A DNA stretch of 64,000 nt from DATKUK01 sp035530655 (GTDB lineage Bacteria > Planctomycetota > Phycisphaerae > UBA1845 > DATKUK01): positions 1 to 64,000 of the forward strand of contig DATKUK010000086.1 in NCBI GenBank assembly GCA_035530655.1. Reading direction: 5' to 3'. How positions within the stretch are numbered: position 1 is the first letter of the stretch; each line of letters starts with the position of its first letter. This document shows positions 25,199-33,865 of this stretch, piece by piece. A model generated the notes under the pieces. It saw only the letters and a program-made list of their open reading frames with translations, did not search any database and was not told the origin of the DNA. Position numbers and translations under genes: made by a program.

Positions 25199-26038
25199 GT
25201 GACGACGCAAGTGGATCAGGTAGAGCGGTTCATCAGCCAGACAGGCCGGCGGCATGTGTTGGTGCTTGGGGCGGCGGACACGGGCAAGTCGTACCTGGTC
25301 GACGCGCTGGCTGAGCGACTGGCGGACCGAGGGTCTGCGGTAGCGGTGATCGACGCGGATCCGGGTCAGTCGCGGATCGGTCCGCCGACCACGGTTGGGT
25401 TGCAGCAGCCGCGCCGACCGGATGCGGGTGCGGACGCGTTCAGTTTCGTGGGGTCGATCAGCCCGTCGGGGCATCTGCTGCCGATGTTGTGCGGTGTGGT
25501 GCGGATGGCCGAGGAGGCGGAGCGTCTGGGCGGCGAACTAATAGTGATTGATACGCCGGGGTTTGTGGACGGTCCGGCGGCCGAGGCGCTCTGGCGGGGC
25601 ATGATCGACGTGCTGCGTCCGGCTGTTGTACTTGTTTGGCGCGGGGATTCGGGCTCTGGGAGGTGGTTGGCGGGTGTGGGGCCGATGCTGGAGATTGCCG
25701 CCCATGAGGCGGTGGTGCTTCGCGGATCGGCGCAGCGCCGCGCGTACCGGGCCGAGGCATGGGGACGGTACTTTGGCGGCGCATCAGAGCGGGTGGTCGA
25801 TGCTGATCGAGTGGCGGTGTGGCAGATGGGCGGGGCGAAGCGGCCATTGACGCCGGGGCAACTGGTGAGTCTGCGCGACGCAGAGGGCGCGGACATGGCG
25901 TTGGGGGTAGCGCTGTCGGGTGCGGTGGGCGAACTGCGATTTTGCGCGCCGATTACGGGCGAGCCGCGAATTGCCTCACTGGTCGGTGGCCGTGTGCGGC
26001 TCGACCGAACCACCTGGCACGAGCAGCCGCTTTGGTAG
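25199..26038 (+). CDS. Clp1/Grc3-like P-loop polynucleotide kinase-type protein
   Basis: 279 aa from GTG 25199, with AGGA at good spacing; TTG 25163 is an alternative. Walker A is GAADTGKS near residue 26. The following IDADPGQSRIGPPTT is very like the D-x-D-P-G-Q-x(3-4)-PP block that marks the Clp1/Grc3/Nol9 group of RNA 5'-kinases. ELIVIDTPGFVDGPAA carries Walker B. In eukaryotes and archaea these proteins phosphorylate RNA 5'-hydroxyls; bacterial homologues are less studied. The C-terminal ~120 residues look like a small beta-rich domain (RRPLTPGQLVSLRD). It follows dnaE2 on the same strand but with a 148-nt gap, so co-regulation is uncertain. Confidence 0.75.
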   Translation: MTTQVDQVERFISQTGRRHVLVLGAADTGKSYLVDALAERLADRGSAVAVIDADPGQSRIGPPTTVGLQQPRRPDAGADAFSFVGSISPSGHLLPMLCGVVRMAEEAERLGGELIVIDTPGFVDGPAAEALWRGMIDVLRPAVVLVWRGDSGSGRWLAGVGPMLEIAAHEAVVLRGSAQRRAYRAEAWGRYFGGASERVVDADRVAVWQMGGAKRPLTPGQLVSLRDAEGADMALGVALSGAVGELRFCAPITGEPRIASLVGGRVRLDRTTWHEQPLW

Positions 26039-26057
26039 CAACTCGCCGACGGCGTTG

Positions 26058-26519
26058 CTATGCGGCGTGGCTTGGGTGTCTGCGACGAGACCCGCGCCCG
26101 GCGCGGCGGTGCTCGATGGCTTCGGCCAGATCAGCCGCAGTCGTTTTCTCGATCAAGGTGAGCACTTGGCCTCGCAGCTTCGCCCAACTACGTAATTTGG
26201 CGGGCGCATCCTCGTCGCGCCAGTCACCCAGCCCGACGATGGAACGGTTGAGCCGCTCGGTGCCGTCGATGGCCTTGACGATGTCGATCAGACGGATTTT
26301 CCTGGGGTCTTTGGCCAGTCGATACCCGCCCGTTCGGCCTTTGAGCGACTGCACCATACCTACCAGCACGAGCCGTTGCAGCAACTTGCCGAGGTAAGGC
26401 CCGGCCAGATTCGTGCCCGAGGCCACGGAGCGGAGCAGCACATATTGCTTATCCGGCCAGTGGCGGGCAAGTTCCGCAACGGCGCGGATGGCGTATTCAC
26501 ATCCGGCGGAATAGACCAT
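26058..26519 (-). CDS. Rrf2-family transcription regulator without cluster cysteines
   Basis: 153 aa from ATG 26519; AGGAG lies 7 nt upstream. The winged helix-turn-helix is clear: CEYAIRAVAELARHWP, ISxxxNLxxPYLGKLLQRL-type recognition (NLAGPYLGKLLQRLVLVG) and GRTGGYRLAKDPRKIRLIDIVKAIDG. In IscR/NsrR/RsrR-type members three cysteines after this point hold an Fe-S cluster; here the segment is SIVGLGDWRDEDAPAKLRSWAKLRGQ (two parts: SIVGLGDWRDEDAP, AKLRSWAKLRGQ) with no cysteine. It may be a cluster-free sensor like CymR. The tail is basic (HRRAGRGSRRRHP). A promoter with a palindrome is just upstream. Confidence 0.85.
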   Translation of the reverse strand: MVYSAGCEYAIRAVAELARHWPDKQYVLLRSVASGTNLAGPYLGKLLQRLVLVGMVQSLKGRTGGYRLAKDPRKIRLIDIVKAIDGTERLNRSIVGLGDWRDEDAPAKLRSWAKLRGQVLTLIEKTTAADLAEAIEHRRAGRGSRRRHPSHAA

Positions 26520-26612
26520 GATCCGATCTCCTGCCTAAGGACAATTTTCCAGCAACAACTCCGGCCCACAGGAACCGACATTACCCGGCTTCTGACCCCA
26601 TGTACGCAACCG

Positions 26613-26641
26613 ATGTATACATTCTATTATCCCCAGGTCAA
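26613..26641 (-). promoter_or_regulatory. Probable promoter and palindromic operator of the rrf2-type gene
   Basis: On the minus strand TTGACC (26641-26636), 16 nt, then TATACA (26619-26614). The perfect palindrome ATGTATACAT (26613-26622) overlaps the -10. A second TTGACC immediately precedes the first. This is the usual layout for autoregulation by an Rrf2 dimer; binding is not proven. Confidence 0.5.
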
Positions 26642-26780
26642 GGTCAATAGGCAAATCTGGATTTGAATAAGGCGGGCGGTTTCCGTGGACCGGCCGCACT
26701 TGAGCGGGATGAGGGCGTACCGTAGACTGGGACGGTATGGCTACCGCGTGTAGGCGGGATGCCTGAGGAGCGAAGGGATC

Positions 26781-27323
26781 ATGGCGAATCACGCCTTGTT
26801 GACGGCGATGGGCCGAGACCGACCGGGGATCGTCGCGGCCGTGTCGGGGGTACTGTACGAGTGCGGGTGCAACATCGAGGACTCGACGATGGCCCGTCTG
26901 GGGGGTGATTTCGCGATTATGCTGATGGTCAGTTTGCCGGGGGGGCTGAGTTGCGAGGTGCTGTCAGATCGTCTCGATCGGGTCAGGGTGGAGATGAACC
27001 TGACGCTTCAGTTGACGGCTGTCAGCGAGGAGGAAGCTGCGGCTCGAGGTACGGAGGCGGCGAGCTATGTGATTCACGTGTACGGGGCTGACCGGAAGGG
27101 GATCGTGGCGAAGGTGACGGGCCACCTGGCGGCACGGCAGATCAATATCGCCAATTTGACGACACATATTATTGCCCATCAGAATCCCCTCTATGTAATG
27201 ATGATCGATGTGGTGTTGCCGCGGGGTGTGGATTCGGGGCAGTTGGCGGAGGAACTGGCGGGGATCGGCCGGGATATCGGGGTCCAAATCACCGTACGTC
27301 CGAAGGACGACGCGCGTTTTTAG
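26781..27323 (+). CDS. Tandem ACT-domain regulator, GcvR-like
   Basis: 180 aa from ATG 26781, after a GGAG ribosome site. Two ACT domains are visible: residues about 3-80 (LLTAMGRDRPGIVAAVSGVLYECGCNIEDS) and about 95-175 (VIHVYGADRKGIVAKVTGHLAARQINIANL), split here as LLTAMGRDRPGIVAAV and HVYGADRKGIVAKVTGHLAA. Both carry the GxDRxGIV ligand-loop motif. This is the layout of the GcvR family, which bind small metabolites such as glycine and modulate other regulators. A glycine-cleavage cluster lies 25 kb downstream, but no direct link is shown. No DNA-binding domain is present. Confidence 0.8.
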   Translation: MANHALLTAMGRDRPGIVAAVSGVLYECGCNIEDSTMARLGGDFAIMLMVSLPGGLSCEVLSDRLDRVRVEMNLTLQLTAVSEEEAAARGTEAASYVIHVYGADRKGIVAKVTGHLAARQINIANLTTHIIAHQNPLYVMMIDVVLPRGVDSGQLAEELAGIGRDIGVQITVRPKDDARF

Positions 27324-27368
27324 TGCGTCCGGGGGCGGGGACTGGGGGGCTGATCGTTGAGACCTGAA

Positions 27369-28256
27369 TCAGGTTAGGAGATACCTGCTGACCAGCGGGC
27401 CCAGTCGTTTGAGGACGGCCGGGTCAATTTTGCCCTTGTCGGACCAGATGGCCAGCTCTAGGGCGTTATGGGCGGGACTTGGTGGCGGGGGGCTGTTTCG
27501 TAGTCTGCGCAGGGCGGCCCTGATCAATTGCATTGCGTTTTCGGTTGCGGCCTGGAGGTTGCCGATGATCTCGGAGAGCAGCTCCTGTTTGGAGGCGCCG
27601 GGTTCGTGGGCACGCCAGCAGTCGTAGTCGGTGGGCAGGGCGACCAGGGCGTAGGCGATTTCGGCTTCGCGTGCGAGCTTGGCTTCGGGCATGCAGGTCA
27701 TGCCGATCAGGTCTCCACCCCATTGGCGGTGCATGTGCGACTCGGCGCGGGAAGAGAACTGGGGTCCCTCCATGCAGACATAGGTGCCGCCGTTGTGGAC
27801 CGTGGCTTCGATGTCGGCGGCTGCCTCGATGAGGACCTGCCTGAGGACGGGGCAGAAGGGCTCGGCGAACTCAACATGGGCAACGAGCCCGGTATCGAAG
27901 AAGGTGGGATCGCGACGGAAGGTCTTGTCGATGACCTGATCAGGGATAGCCAGGTCTCGGGGCTGGATTTGGTCGCGGAGGCTGCCGACGGCGCCGCTGG
28001 CGATGATATGGGTGACGCCGAGGCTTTTGAGGGCGTAGATGTTGGCGCGGTAGGGCACGGATGAGGGATTGAAGAGGTGCCCCTCGCCGTGTCTGGCGAG
28101 CATGGCCAGTTCGACGTTCTCCCAGCGGGTGCGAAGGATGGGGCCGCTGGGCGAGCCGAAGGGGGTGTCCATCTCCACAGGTTGGGCACCGTGTTGGCCG
28201 GCCAGGGCCTGCCCCAGCCCGGAGCCTCCGATGATGCCGATCCTCATGTCTGCCAC
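27369..28256 (-). CDS. mtnP: S-methyl-5'-thioadenosine phosphorylase
   Basis: 295 aa from GTG 28256, with AAGGAG 8 nt upstream; ATG 28247 is the next choice. The family signature is clear: IGIIGGSGLG, LARHGEGHLFNPSSVPYRAN, GAVGSLRDQIQPRDLAIPDQ, MEGPQFSSRAES and IGMTCMPEAKLAREAEI. The TDYDCW motif near residue 210 is typical of MTA phosphorylases rather than purine nucleoside phosphorylases. It cleaves methylthioadenosine with phosphate to adenine and methylthioribose-1-phosphate in methionine salvage. The C-terminal ~40 residues after RNSPPPPSP are an extension. Confidence 0.92.
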   Translation of the reverse strand: MADMRIGIIGGSGLGQALAGQHGAQPVEMDTPFGSPSGPILRTRWENVELAMLARHGEGHLFNPSSVPYRANIYALKSLGVTHIIASGAVGSLRDQIQPRDLAIPDQVIDKTFRRDPTFFDTGLVAHVEFAEPFCPVLRQVLIEAAADIEATVHNGGTYVCMEGPQFSSRAESHMHRQWGGDLIGMTCMPEAKLAREAEIAYALVALPTDYDCWRAHEPGASKQELLSEIIGNLQAATENAMQLIRAALRRLRNSPPPPSPAHNALELAIWSDKGKIDPAVLKRLGPLVSRYLLT

Positions 28257-28325
28257 TGGATGGACTCCTTAGGCTTGGCCGACGCGACGCCGGAGACGCG
28301 TTACGTTGCGTCGACGGGGCGGTGT

Positions 28326-28913
28326 TCAGTGTGCGGTTGCCTGCCTGTGCCGGACGATTCGTGAGAAGGCCACGAGGTAGTCGATTCCGGCGAGGACGGT
28401 GACAGCCGTCACGGCGGCCATCGCCCACCACGTGATCTGCCTGACGGGTAGTTCGATCCACTGGGCGGCTTGGGCGGCAATCAGCCCGGTAGCCGAGACG
28501 GTGACGATGCCTTGGCAGACGGCTTTGATCTTTCCGGTGGTTCGGGCGGCCAGGACGACCTCGTGGGCGGCTGCGCCGACCCGTATGTATGAGACCATGG
28601 CGTCGCGATAGAAGATGATGGCGATCATCCATACGGGCACGTAATCGCGTGCGAGCAGGCAGAGGAAGACGCTGAAGCGGGAGATGCTGTCGGCGAGGGG
28701 ATCGATCAGCTTTCCGATGCCGGTAACCTCGCCTCTTGAGCGTGCAAGGTATCCGTCGAGCAGGTCGGTGATTTCGAAGAGGCAGGCGATGCTGAACGCG
28801 GCGAATTTGCTGGCGGCGCCGTCGGCCATGAAGCAGATGATGAAGACCGGCGCCAGGGCGATTCTCGAGACCGTCAGAACGTTTGCGTAGGTCCAGATCT
28901 GCATGGGTTTCAA
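28326..28913 (-). CDS. CDP-alcohol phosphatidyltransferase (PgsA-like)
   Basis: 195 aa. The catalytic signature D-G-x2-A-R-x8-G-x3-D-x3-D is present as LLDGYLARSRG then GIGKLIDPLADS near residues 50-75. Four to five hydrophobic segments follow. This family joins CDP-diacylglycerol to glycerol phosphate, inositol or another alcohol; PgsA (phosphatidylglycerophosphate synthase) is the most common member. The opening IWTYANVLTVSRIALAPVF resembles PgsA. It lies between mtnP and an aminotransferase gene on the same strand. Confidence 0.88.
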   Translation of the reverse strand: MKPMQIWTYANVLTVSRIALAPVFIICFMADGAASKFAAFSIACLFEITDLLDGYLARSRGEVTGIGKLIDPLADSISRFSVFLCLLARDYVPVWMIAIIFYRDAMVSYIRVGAAAHEVVLAARTTGKIKAVCQGIVTVSATGLIAAQAAQWIELPVRQITWWAMAAVTAVTVLAGIDYLVAFSRIVRHRQATAH

Positions 28914-28937
28914 CCGCCGTTGCTGTCGCAGACGAGT

Positions 28938-30149
28938 CTACGTTGGAGTTTGCGATCGGTCAATCGCGGTCGGGGCTGCGATACACGAGGCGGAGGTACG
29001 TTGCGGACAAGCGGCCGCGCATCCGTGTGCGGGCAGCAACTCGATTAATTCGTCGATCTGCCGGGGGGTGTTGTAGACATGCGGGCTGGCCCGCAGGCGG
29101 CCTCGGCGACAGGAGATGATGACGCGGTGCTGGTGGTGAAGCCATTGGCGGATTTGGGAGTGGTCATGCCGGCCGGAGGCAAAGGCAACGATGCCGCTGG
29201 CGTGGGTTGGGCTGCGGTCGCTGATCACGCGGTACCCCTTGCCGGTCAGGCCGGCGGCCAGGCGGTCGGTCAGGTCGAGCACGTGGCGGGCGATGCGATC
29301 GACGCCGAGTTCGAGCAATAGTTCGAGCGAACCGCCGAGCCCGAGTATGCCAGCGATGTTGTACGATCCGGAGTCGAAGCGGCGGGCGTCGGGGCGGAAC
29401 TCGAAATGGTATCGGCCGTAGTCCTTGGCGTCGACCATGCAGACCCAACCGGGGGTACTGGGATGGAGTTGGCCGAGCAACTCGCGCCGACAGTAGAAGA
29501 TGCCTGCCCCTTCGGGGCCGCAGAGCCATTTGTGACCGTCGGCGGAGAGGAAGTCGATCTGCATGGCTTGCACGTCGATGGGCAGGACGCCGAGGGCCTG
29601 AATGGCATCGACGCAGAGGAGCACGCCTTTCTGGCGGCAGGCGTGGCCCAGGGCGGCCAGGTCGGTTCGAAAGCCGCTGGCGAACTGGACGGCTGAGATG
29701 GTGACGAGTCGGGTGCGAGAGTCGATCGCCTCGATGAGTTGTTCGAGAGGGATGCATCCGTCGTGTTCGGGCACCATCTTCAGTTGCACGCCGCGGGGGG
29801 CGAGGTTCATCCAGGGGTAGATGTTGGCAGGGAACTCGCCGGCGGCGGTGACGACGTTGTCGCCCTGGTGCCAAGGCAGGCCGTTGGCGACGAAGCTGAG
29901 GCCCTCGCTGGTGTTCTTGATGAACGTGACCTCTTCGGTCGAGGCGTTGAGAAGTTGGGCGGCGAGTTGGCGGACGCGGTCGGCGCGAGCGTACCACTCG
30001 CTGTCGACGGGGCCGCTTTCTTGGGCCTGGTCGACGTAGGCGTGCATGGCCTGTGCGGCGCGGCGCGAGATTGGGGCAACGGCGGCATTGTCGAGAAAAT
30101 TGTATTGGCGTGTGATGGGAAACTCGTTACTGAGGTCGTGGATGTCCAT
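28938..30149 (-). CDS. Class-V aminotransferase, cysteine desulfurase-like
   Basis: 403 aa from ATG 30149, with AAAGGA upstream; an in-frame start at 30203 reads through a Pro/Arg-rich leader. The PLP-binding lysine lies in FLSADGHKWLCGPEGAGIFY (K about residue 227). The N-terminus (YNFLDNAAVAPISRRAAQAM), TFIKNTSEGLSFVANGL and AVQFASGFRTDL are typical of this fold. It is close to the selenocysteine lyase/cysteine desulfurase and isopenicillin-epimerase subgroups. The catalytic cysteine loop of IscS/SufS is not obvious, so desulfurase activity is unproven; a PLP-dependent lyase or aminotransferase is a safer call. Confidence 0.82.
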   Translation of the reverse strand: MDIHDLSNEFPITRQYNFLDNAAVAPISRRAAQAMHAYVDQAQESGPVDSEWYARADRVRQLAAQLLNASTEEVTFIKNTSEGLSFVANGLPWHQGDNVVTAAGEFPANIYPWMNLAPRGVQLKMVPEHDGCIPLEQLIEAIDSRTRLVTISAVQFASGFRTDLAALGHACRQKGVLLCVDAIQALGVLPIDVQAMQIDFLSADGHKWLCGPEGAGIFYCRRELLGQLHPSTPGWVCMVDAKDYGRYHFEFRPDARRFDSGSYNIAGILGLGGSLELLLELGVDRIARHVLDLTDRLAAGLTGKGYRVISDRSPTHASGIVAFASGRHDHSQIRQWLHHQHRVIISCRRGRLRASPHVYNTPRQIDELIELLPAHGCAAACPQRTSASCIAAPTAIDRSQTPT

Positions 30150-30340
30150 GGTTGGGGGGCGTCCTTTCCTGGTTTCGCGCGGCCGCGCCGGCGCGATGGG
30201 CAAGAAGCTACACCGGGTGATGTAAGAAGTCCATGTGTAGGCCGTGCAAGGGGGCGTACTCGACCTGCATGGAGGCGGCGGATATGATGCGCGGCGTCTG
30301 CTGACTTTGCGGCGACAGGCGTTGGGGTGTGCGAGCGATC

Positions 30341-33300
30341 ATGTCTGTGCGCTTTGTGTTGGGACGTTCGGGCAGCGGCAAGACGTGGCGATGCCTGGAG
30401 GCGGTGCGCGCTGCGCTTCGGACGGATCCTCGCGAGGGACCGTTGCTGGTGCTGCTGGTTCCGGAGCAGGCGAGTTTGCAGGTGGAGCGAGCGTTGCTGT
30501 CTGAGGGTGATGTGGCGGGGTTCACGCGGTGCGAGGTGTTGAGTTTTCGTCGGCTGGCGTACCGTTTGCTGTCGCAGGCGGGGGGCGACGAGCGGCAGGT
30601 GATCAGTCCATTGGGTCGGCAGATGATGCTGCGCTATCTTTTGAGCGAGCATGCCGATCGGCTGCGGTTTTTCGGGGGCGTCCGCGGGCTGGCGGGTCTG
30701 CCGGAGCGATTGGGGCGGACTGTAAACGAGCTGATGGAACAGGAAGTGGAGCCGGGCGCGCTCGAACGCGTGGCAGCGGAGTTGTCGGGCGGCAGCGCGA
30801 TGTTGGGGGCGAAGCTGGCGGATATGGCGCTGTTATACCGCGAGTATTTGCATCAACTGGGCCAGGAGCGGGCGGATCCGACGGAGCAGTTGACGGTGGC
30901 GCGGCGGCAGCTTGGCCGGTGTGGGTGGCTGCGGGGTGCGCGGGTGTGGGTCGATGGCTTTGCAGGCTTTACGGTGCAGCAGCGGGAGTTTCTGGTTGCG
31001 CTGGCCGGCTGCGTGTCCGAGATGGAGATCGCACTATTGATGGATCCGGGGGCCCGGCTGATCGACCGCCCGGACGAGTTTCCAGTGGAACCATTTGATC
31101 TGTTTGCGCGTACTGAGCGGACGTACGAGCGATTACTGGGTTGCTTGCGGAGGGAGGGAATTACTGTTGAGGCCCCGCGGCGACTGGCGGGCAGGCCCCA
31201 GCCGCGGTTTGCCCGATCACCATCGCTAGGGTTGCTGGAACGGTCGCTGTTTGGCGGGCCGGCGAAGTCGGGCAAGGGGGACCAACGGGCGGACGATGTG
31301 CTCTTGGTTGAGGCGCCCAACCGTCGCAGCGAAGTGGCGGCGGCGGTGCGGCACGTTGTGCGATTGACGCGTTTGGGGGGGCACCCGTTGCGCTATCGAG
31401 AGGTAGCCATCATTCTGCGGGATCTGGAGCCGTACTACGAACTGCTCGAGGCGGCGTTGTCGGCGCATGGTGTGCCGTACTTCGTGGACCGTCGCGAGCC
31501 GGTGGCTCATCACCCGGCAGTGGAGTTGGTGGGGGCGGTGCTGGAGTTGCTGGCTGAGGACTTTTCAGTACGAGCGGTGGGGCGTCTTCTGAAGACGGGT
31601 CTGACACCCTTGGATGACGAACGGGCGGATGAGCTGGAGAACTACGTGCTGGCACAGGGCGTTCGGGGGCGGGATCTCTGGTACGGCGAGGATTGGTCGT
31701 ATGGCCGGTCGCTGGAGGGCCGGGGTAGGCAGGAGGATGGCGGGAAGCAGCGCGGGGCCTCGCTACAGCGGATCAATGCGTCGCGTCGGGTACTGCTAGA
31801 GGTGTTGGGGGACTGGCCGGCGATGGCCGGCCGGGAGCCGGATGCAACGGTCCGCGAGTGGGCGGCGGCATTATTTGCGTTGATGGAGCGGATGGGAGTG
31901 GCCGGCAGACTGGGGGAGTGGTGGGAGCAGCAGCACGAGGCAGGTCGCCTGGATCGCGCACAGGAGCATCAGCAGGTCTGGCGCGACCTGGTTGAGCTGC
32001 TTGATGATGTGGTGGAGTCGCTGGGGGAGCAGCGGATGGCGGTTGAGGCGTTCCGCGAGGTGGTGGAAAGCGGCCTGGTGGGGATGAAGCTGGCGCTGGT
32101 ACCGCCACGTCTGGATCAGGTGCTGGTTGGCTCGATCGAACGGAGCCGGCATCCGGAGATCAAGGCGGCGGTGCTGTTGGGGTTGTCGGACCGGTCGTTT
32201 CCGATGGTGGCGGGGGAAGACAATGTGTTAAACGATGAGGACCGAGAGGCGTTGGAGGGGGCGGGGGTAGAGTTGGCGGTCACCAGTCGCCAACGGCTGC
32301 TGGACGAAAGGCTGTTGGGCTACATCGCGATGACGCGTGCGGCTCAGTCGCTGTGGCTGAGCTGGCCGGTGGCGGACGAGCAGGGCCGGGGGTTGCAGCC
32401 GTCGCCGTTTCTGGAGCAGGTACGGCGCGCGTTCGGTGAGTTGACGGTACAGAGGCTGCAGGATCCGGCCATCCGGCCGGGCATAGAAGATGTGACGAGG
32501 CCGGGTAATCTGGCGGGGTATATGGCGACGGTGATGCGGCAGCATCGCGCCGGGCAGATTGATGCGGAGCAACTGGAACCGTGGCTGGCGTTGTATGGGT
32601 GGGCGCGGTCTGAGGAGGCGGCCGGGCGAGCGCTTCGGCGGGCGCTGGGATCGCTGAGATATGGCATTGACGCGTCGCTTGATGAGCGTGCGGTGGCGCT
32701 GCTGTATGGTGACCGGCGGGTGTTGCGGACGAGCGTCTCGCGGTTGGAGAGACATTCGGAGTGTCCGTTCGAGCACTTTACGGCCTATGCCTTGGGGCTG
32801 GAGGAACGTCAGCTTTTCGAGTTGGCTGCTGTGGATTTGGGTCGGCTGTACCACACGATCCTGGAGCGCTTTGCCGACACGCTGATCGAGCGAAACGTGA
32901 CGCTGGCGGAGTTGGAGGAGGGGGCGATCAGCGAAGCGCTGGGCCAGATCAGCCGGGCAGCGGTGGAGCAGTTGCACGATGAGCTGATGGTGTCGGACCC
33001 GGCGATGGGGTTCAAGCTGCGGCAGTCTGAACGGCGGATGGGCAGGGCGCTGCGGGCGCAGCGTTTTTTGGGGCGGGGTTCGTCGTTTCGGCCCAGGGGG
33101 ACGGAGTTGGTATTCGACGACGCGCGGGAGGCGGCGCTTCCGGCGTTGCGTGTGGCCACGCCGAAGGGGCGGACGGCGGTGGTGCGGGGTCGGATCGATC
33201 GCGTGGATGTTGCACAAGTGGGTCGGAATCTGGCAGCGGTCGTATTGGACTACAAGAGCAGTCGGGGTCGCAGGCTGGACCTGGCCGAGGTGTTGCACGG

Positions 33301-33865
33301 GCTGGCGCTGCAGTTGCTGAGCTACCTGCTGGTGCTTCAGGATCATGGAGAGCGTTGGGTGGGCGAGCCGCTACTGCCGGTGGGTGTGTTCTACTCGCCG
33401 GTTCTGGGGGGCATGCGATCGGTAGCGTGCGTCGAGCCGGCTCATGACGAGGAGGCCTTCCAGGCGGGTCCATTCAAACCGCGGGGTGTGTTCGACGCGG
33501 GGTTCCTGAAGCAACTGGACAGTGAGGCCGGCAGTGGGCGGTCGCAACGGTACGCCGCTTTTGTCAAGAAAGACGGGTCTGTGGGCCACATGGACACAAC
33601 GGACGTAGCGAGCCGGCCGCAGCTCGAGCGTCTGCTTGATCACGTTCGGCAGCAGATTGGCCGGCTGGCGGACGCCATCCTGGAGGGTGAGATCGGAGTA
33701 TATCCGGTGCGGTTGGGCGAGTGGGTGCCTTGCCGTTGGTGTCCGTACGGGGCGGTGTGCCGTATCGAACCACTAATGGCGAACGTACGGGAGTTGGCGA
33801 AGTTGACGCGGGGTGAGGTTTTGGATCAGCTTGGCGCGTCCGGCAGGGGGGCGGGTGATGGGTAA
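30341..33865 (+). CDS. addB: AddB, nuclease-inactivated-type helicase/exonuclease subunit with Fe-S nuclease domain
   Basis: 1174 aa from ATG 30341; GTG 30329 is an alternative. Walker A is GRSGSGKT near residue 7, and VPEQASLQVERALL follows as in AddB. A UvrD-like but degenerate helicase core runs to about residue 780. The C-terminal PD-(D/E)xK nuclease has VVLDYKSSRG, and an Fe-S cluster is set by cysteines in SECPFEHF (about residue 808) and CRWCPYGAVC (C-x2-C-x5-C, near the end). AddAB resects double-strand breaks and loads RecA, replacing RecBCD. It overlaps addA by 8 nt, so the subunits are translationally coupled. Confidence 0.92.
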   Translation: MSVRFVLGRSGSGKTWRCLEAVRAALRTDPREGPLLVLLVPEQASLQVERALLSEGDVAGFTRCEVLSFRRLAYRLLSQAGGDERQVISPLGRQMMLRYLLSEHADRLRFFGGVRGLAGLPERLGRTVNELMEQEVEPGALERVAAELSGGSAMLGAKLADMALLYREYLHQLGQERADPTEQLTVARRQLGRCGWLRGARVWVDGFAGFTVQQREFLVALAGCVSEMEIALLMDPGARLIDRPDEFPVEPFDLFARTERTYERLLGCLRREGITVEAPRRLAGRPQPRFARSPSLGLLERSLFGGPAKSGKGDQRADDVLLVEAPNRRSEVAAAVRHVVRLTRLGGHPLRYREVAIILRDLEPYYELLEAALSAHGVPYFVDRREPVAHHPAVELVGAVLELLAEDFSVRAVGRLLKTGLTPLDDERADELENYVLAQGVRGRDLWYGEDWSYGRSLEGRGRQEDGGKQRGASLQRINASRRVLLEVLGDWPAMAGREPDATVREWAAALFALMERMGVAGRLGEWWEQQHEAGRLDRAQEHQQVWRDLVELLDDVVESLGEQRMAVEAFREVVESGLVGMKLALVPPRLDQVLVGSIERSRHPEIKAAVLLGLSDRSFPMVAGEDNVLNDEDREALEGAGVELAVTSRQRLLDERLLGYIAMTRAAQSLWLSWPVADEQGRGLQPSPFLEQVRRAFGELTVQRLQDPAIRPGIEDVTRPGNLAGYMATVMRQHRAGQIDAEQLEPWLALYGWARSEEAAGRALRRALGSLRYGIDASLDERAVALLYGDRRVLRTSVSRLERHSECPFEHFTAYALGLEERQLFELAAVDLGRLYHTILERFADTLIERNVTLAELEEGAISEALGQISRAAVEQLHDELMVSDPAMGFKLRQSERRMGRALRAQRFLGRGSSFRPRGTELVFDDAREAALPALRVATPKGRTAVVRGRIDRVDVAQVGRNLAAVVLDYKSSRGRRLDLAEVLHGLALQLLSYLLVLQDHGERWVGEPLLPVGVFYSPVLGGMRSVACVEPAHDEEAFQAGPFKPRGVFDAGFLKQLDSEAGSGRSQRYAAFVKKDGSVGHMDTTDVASRPQLERLLDHVRQQIGRLADAILEGEIGVYPVRLGEWVPCRWCPYGAVCRIEPLMANVRELAKLTRGEVLDQLGASGRGAGDG

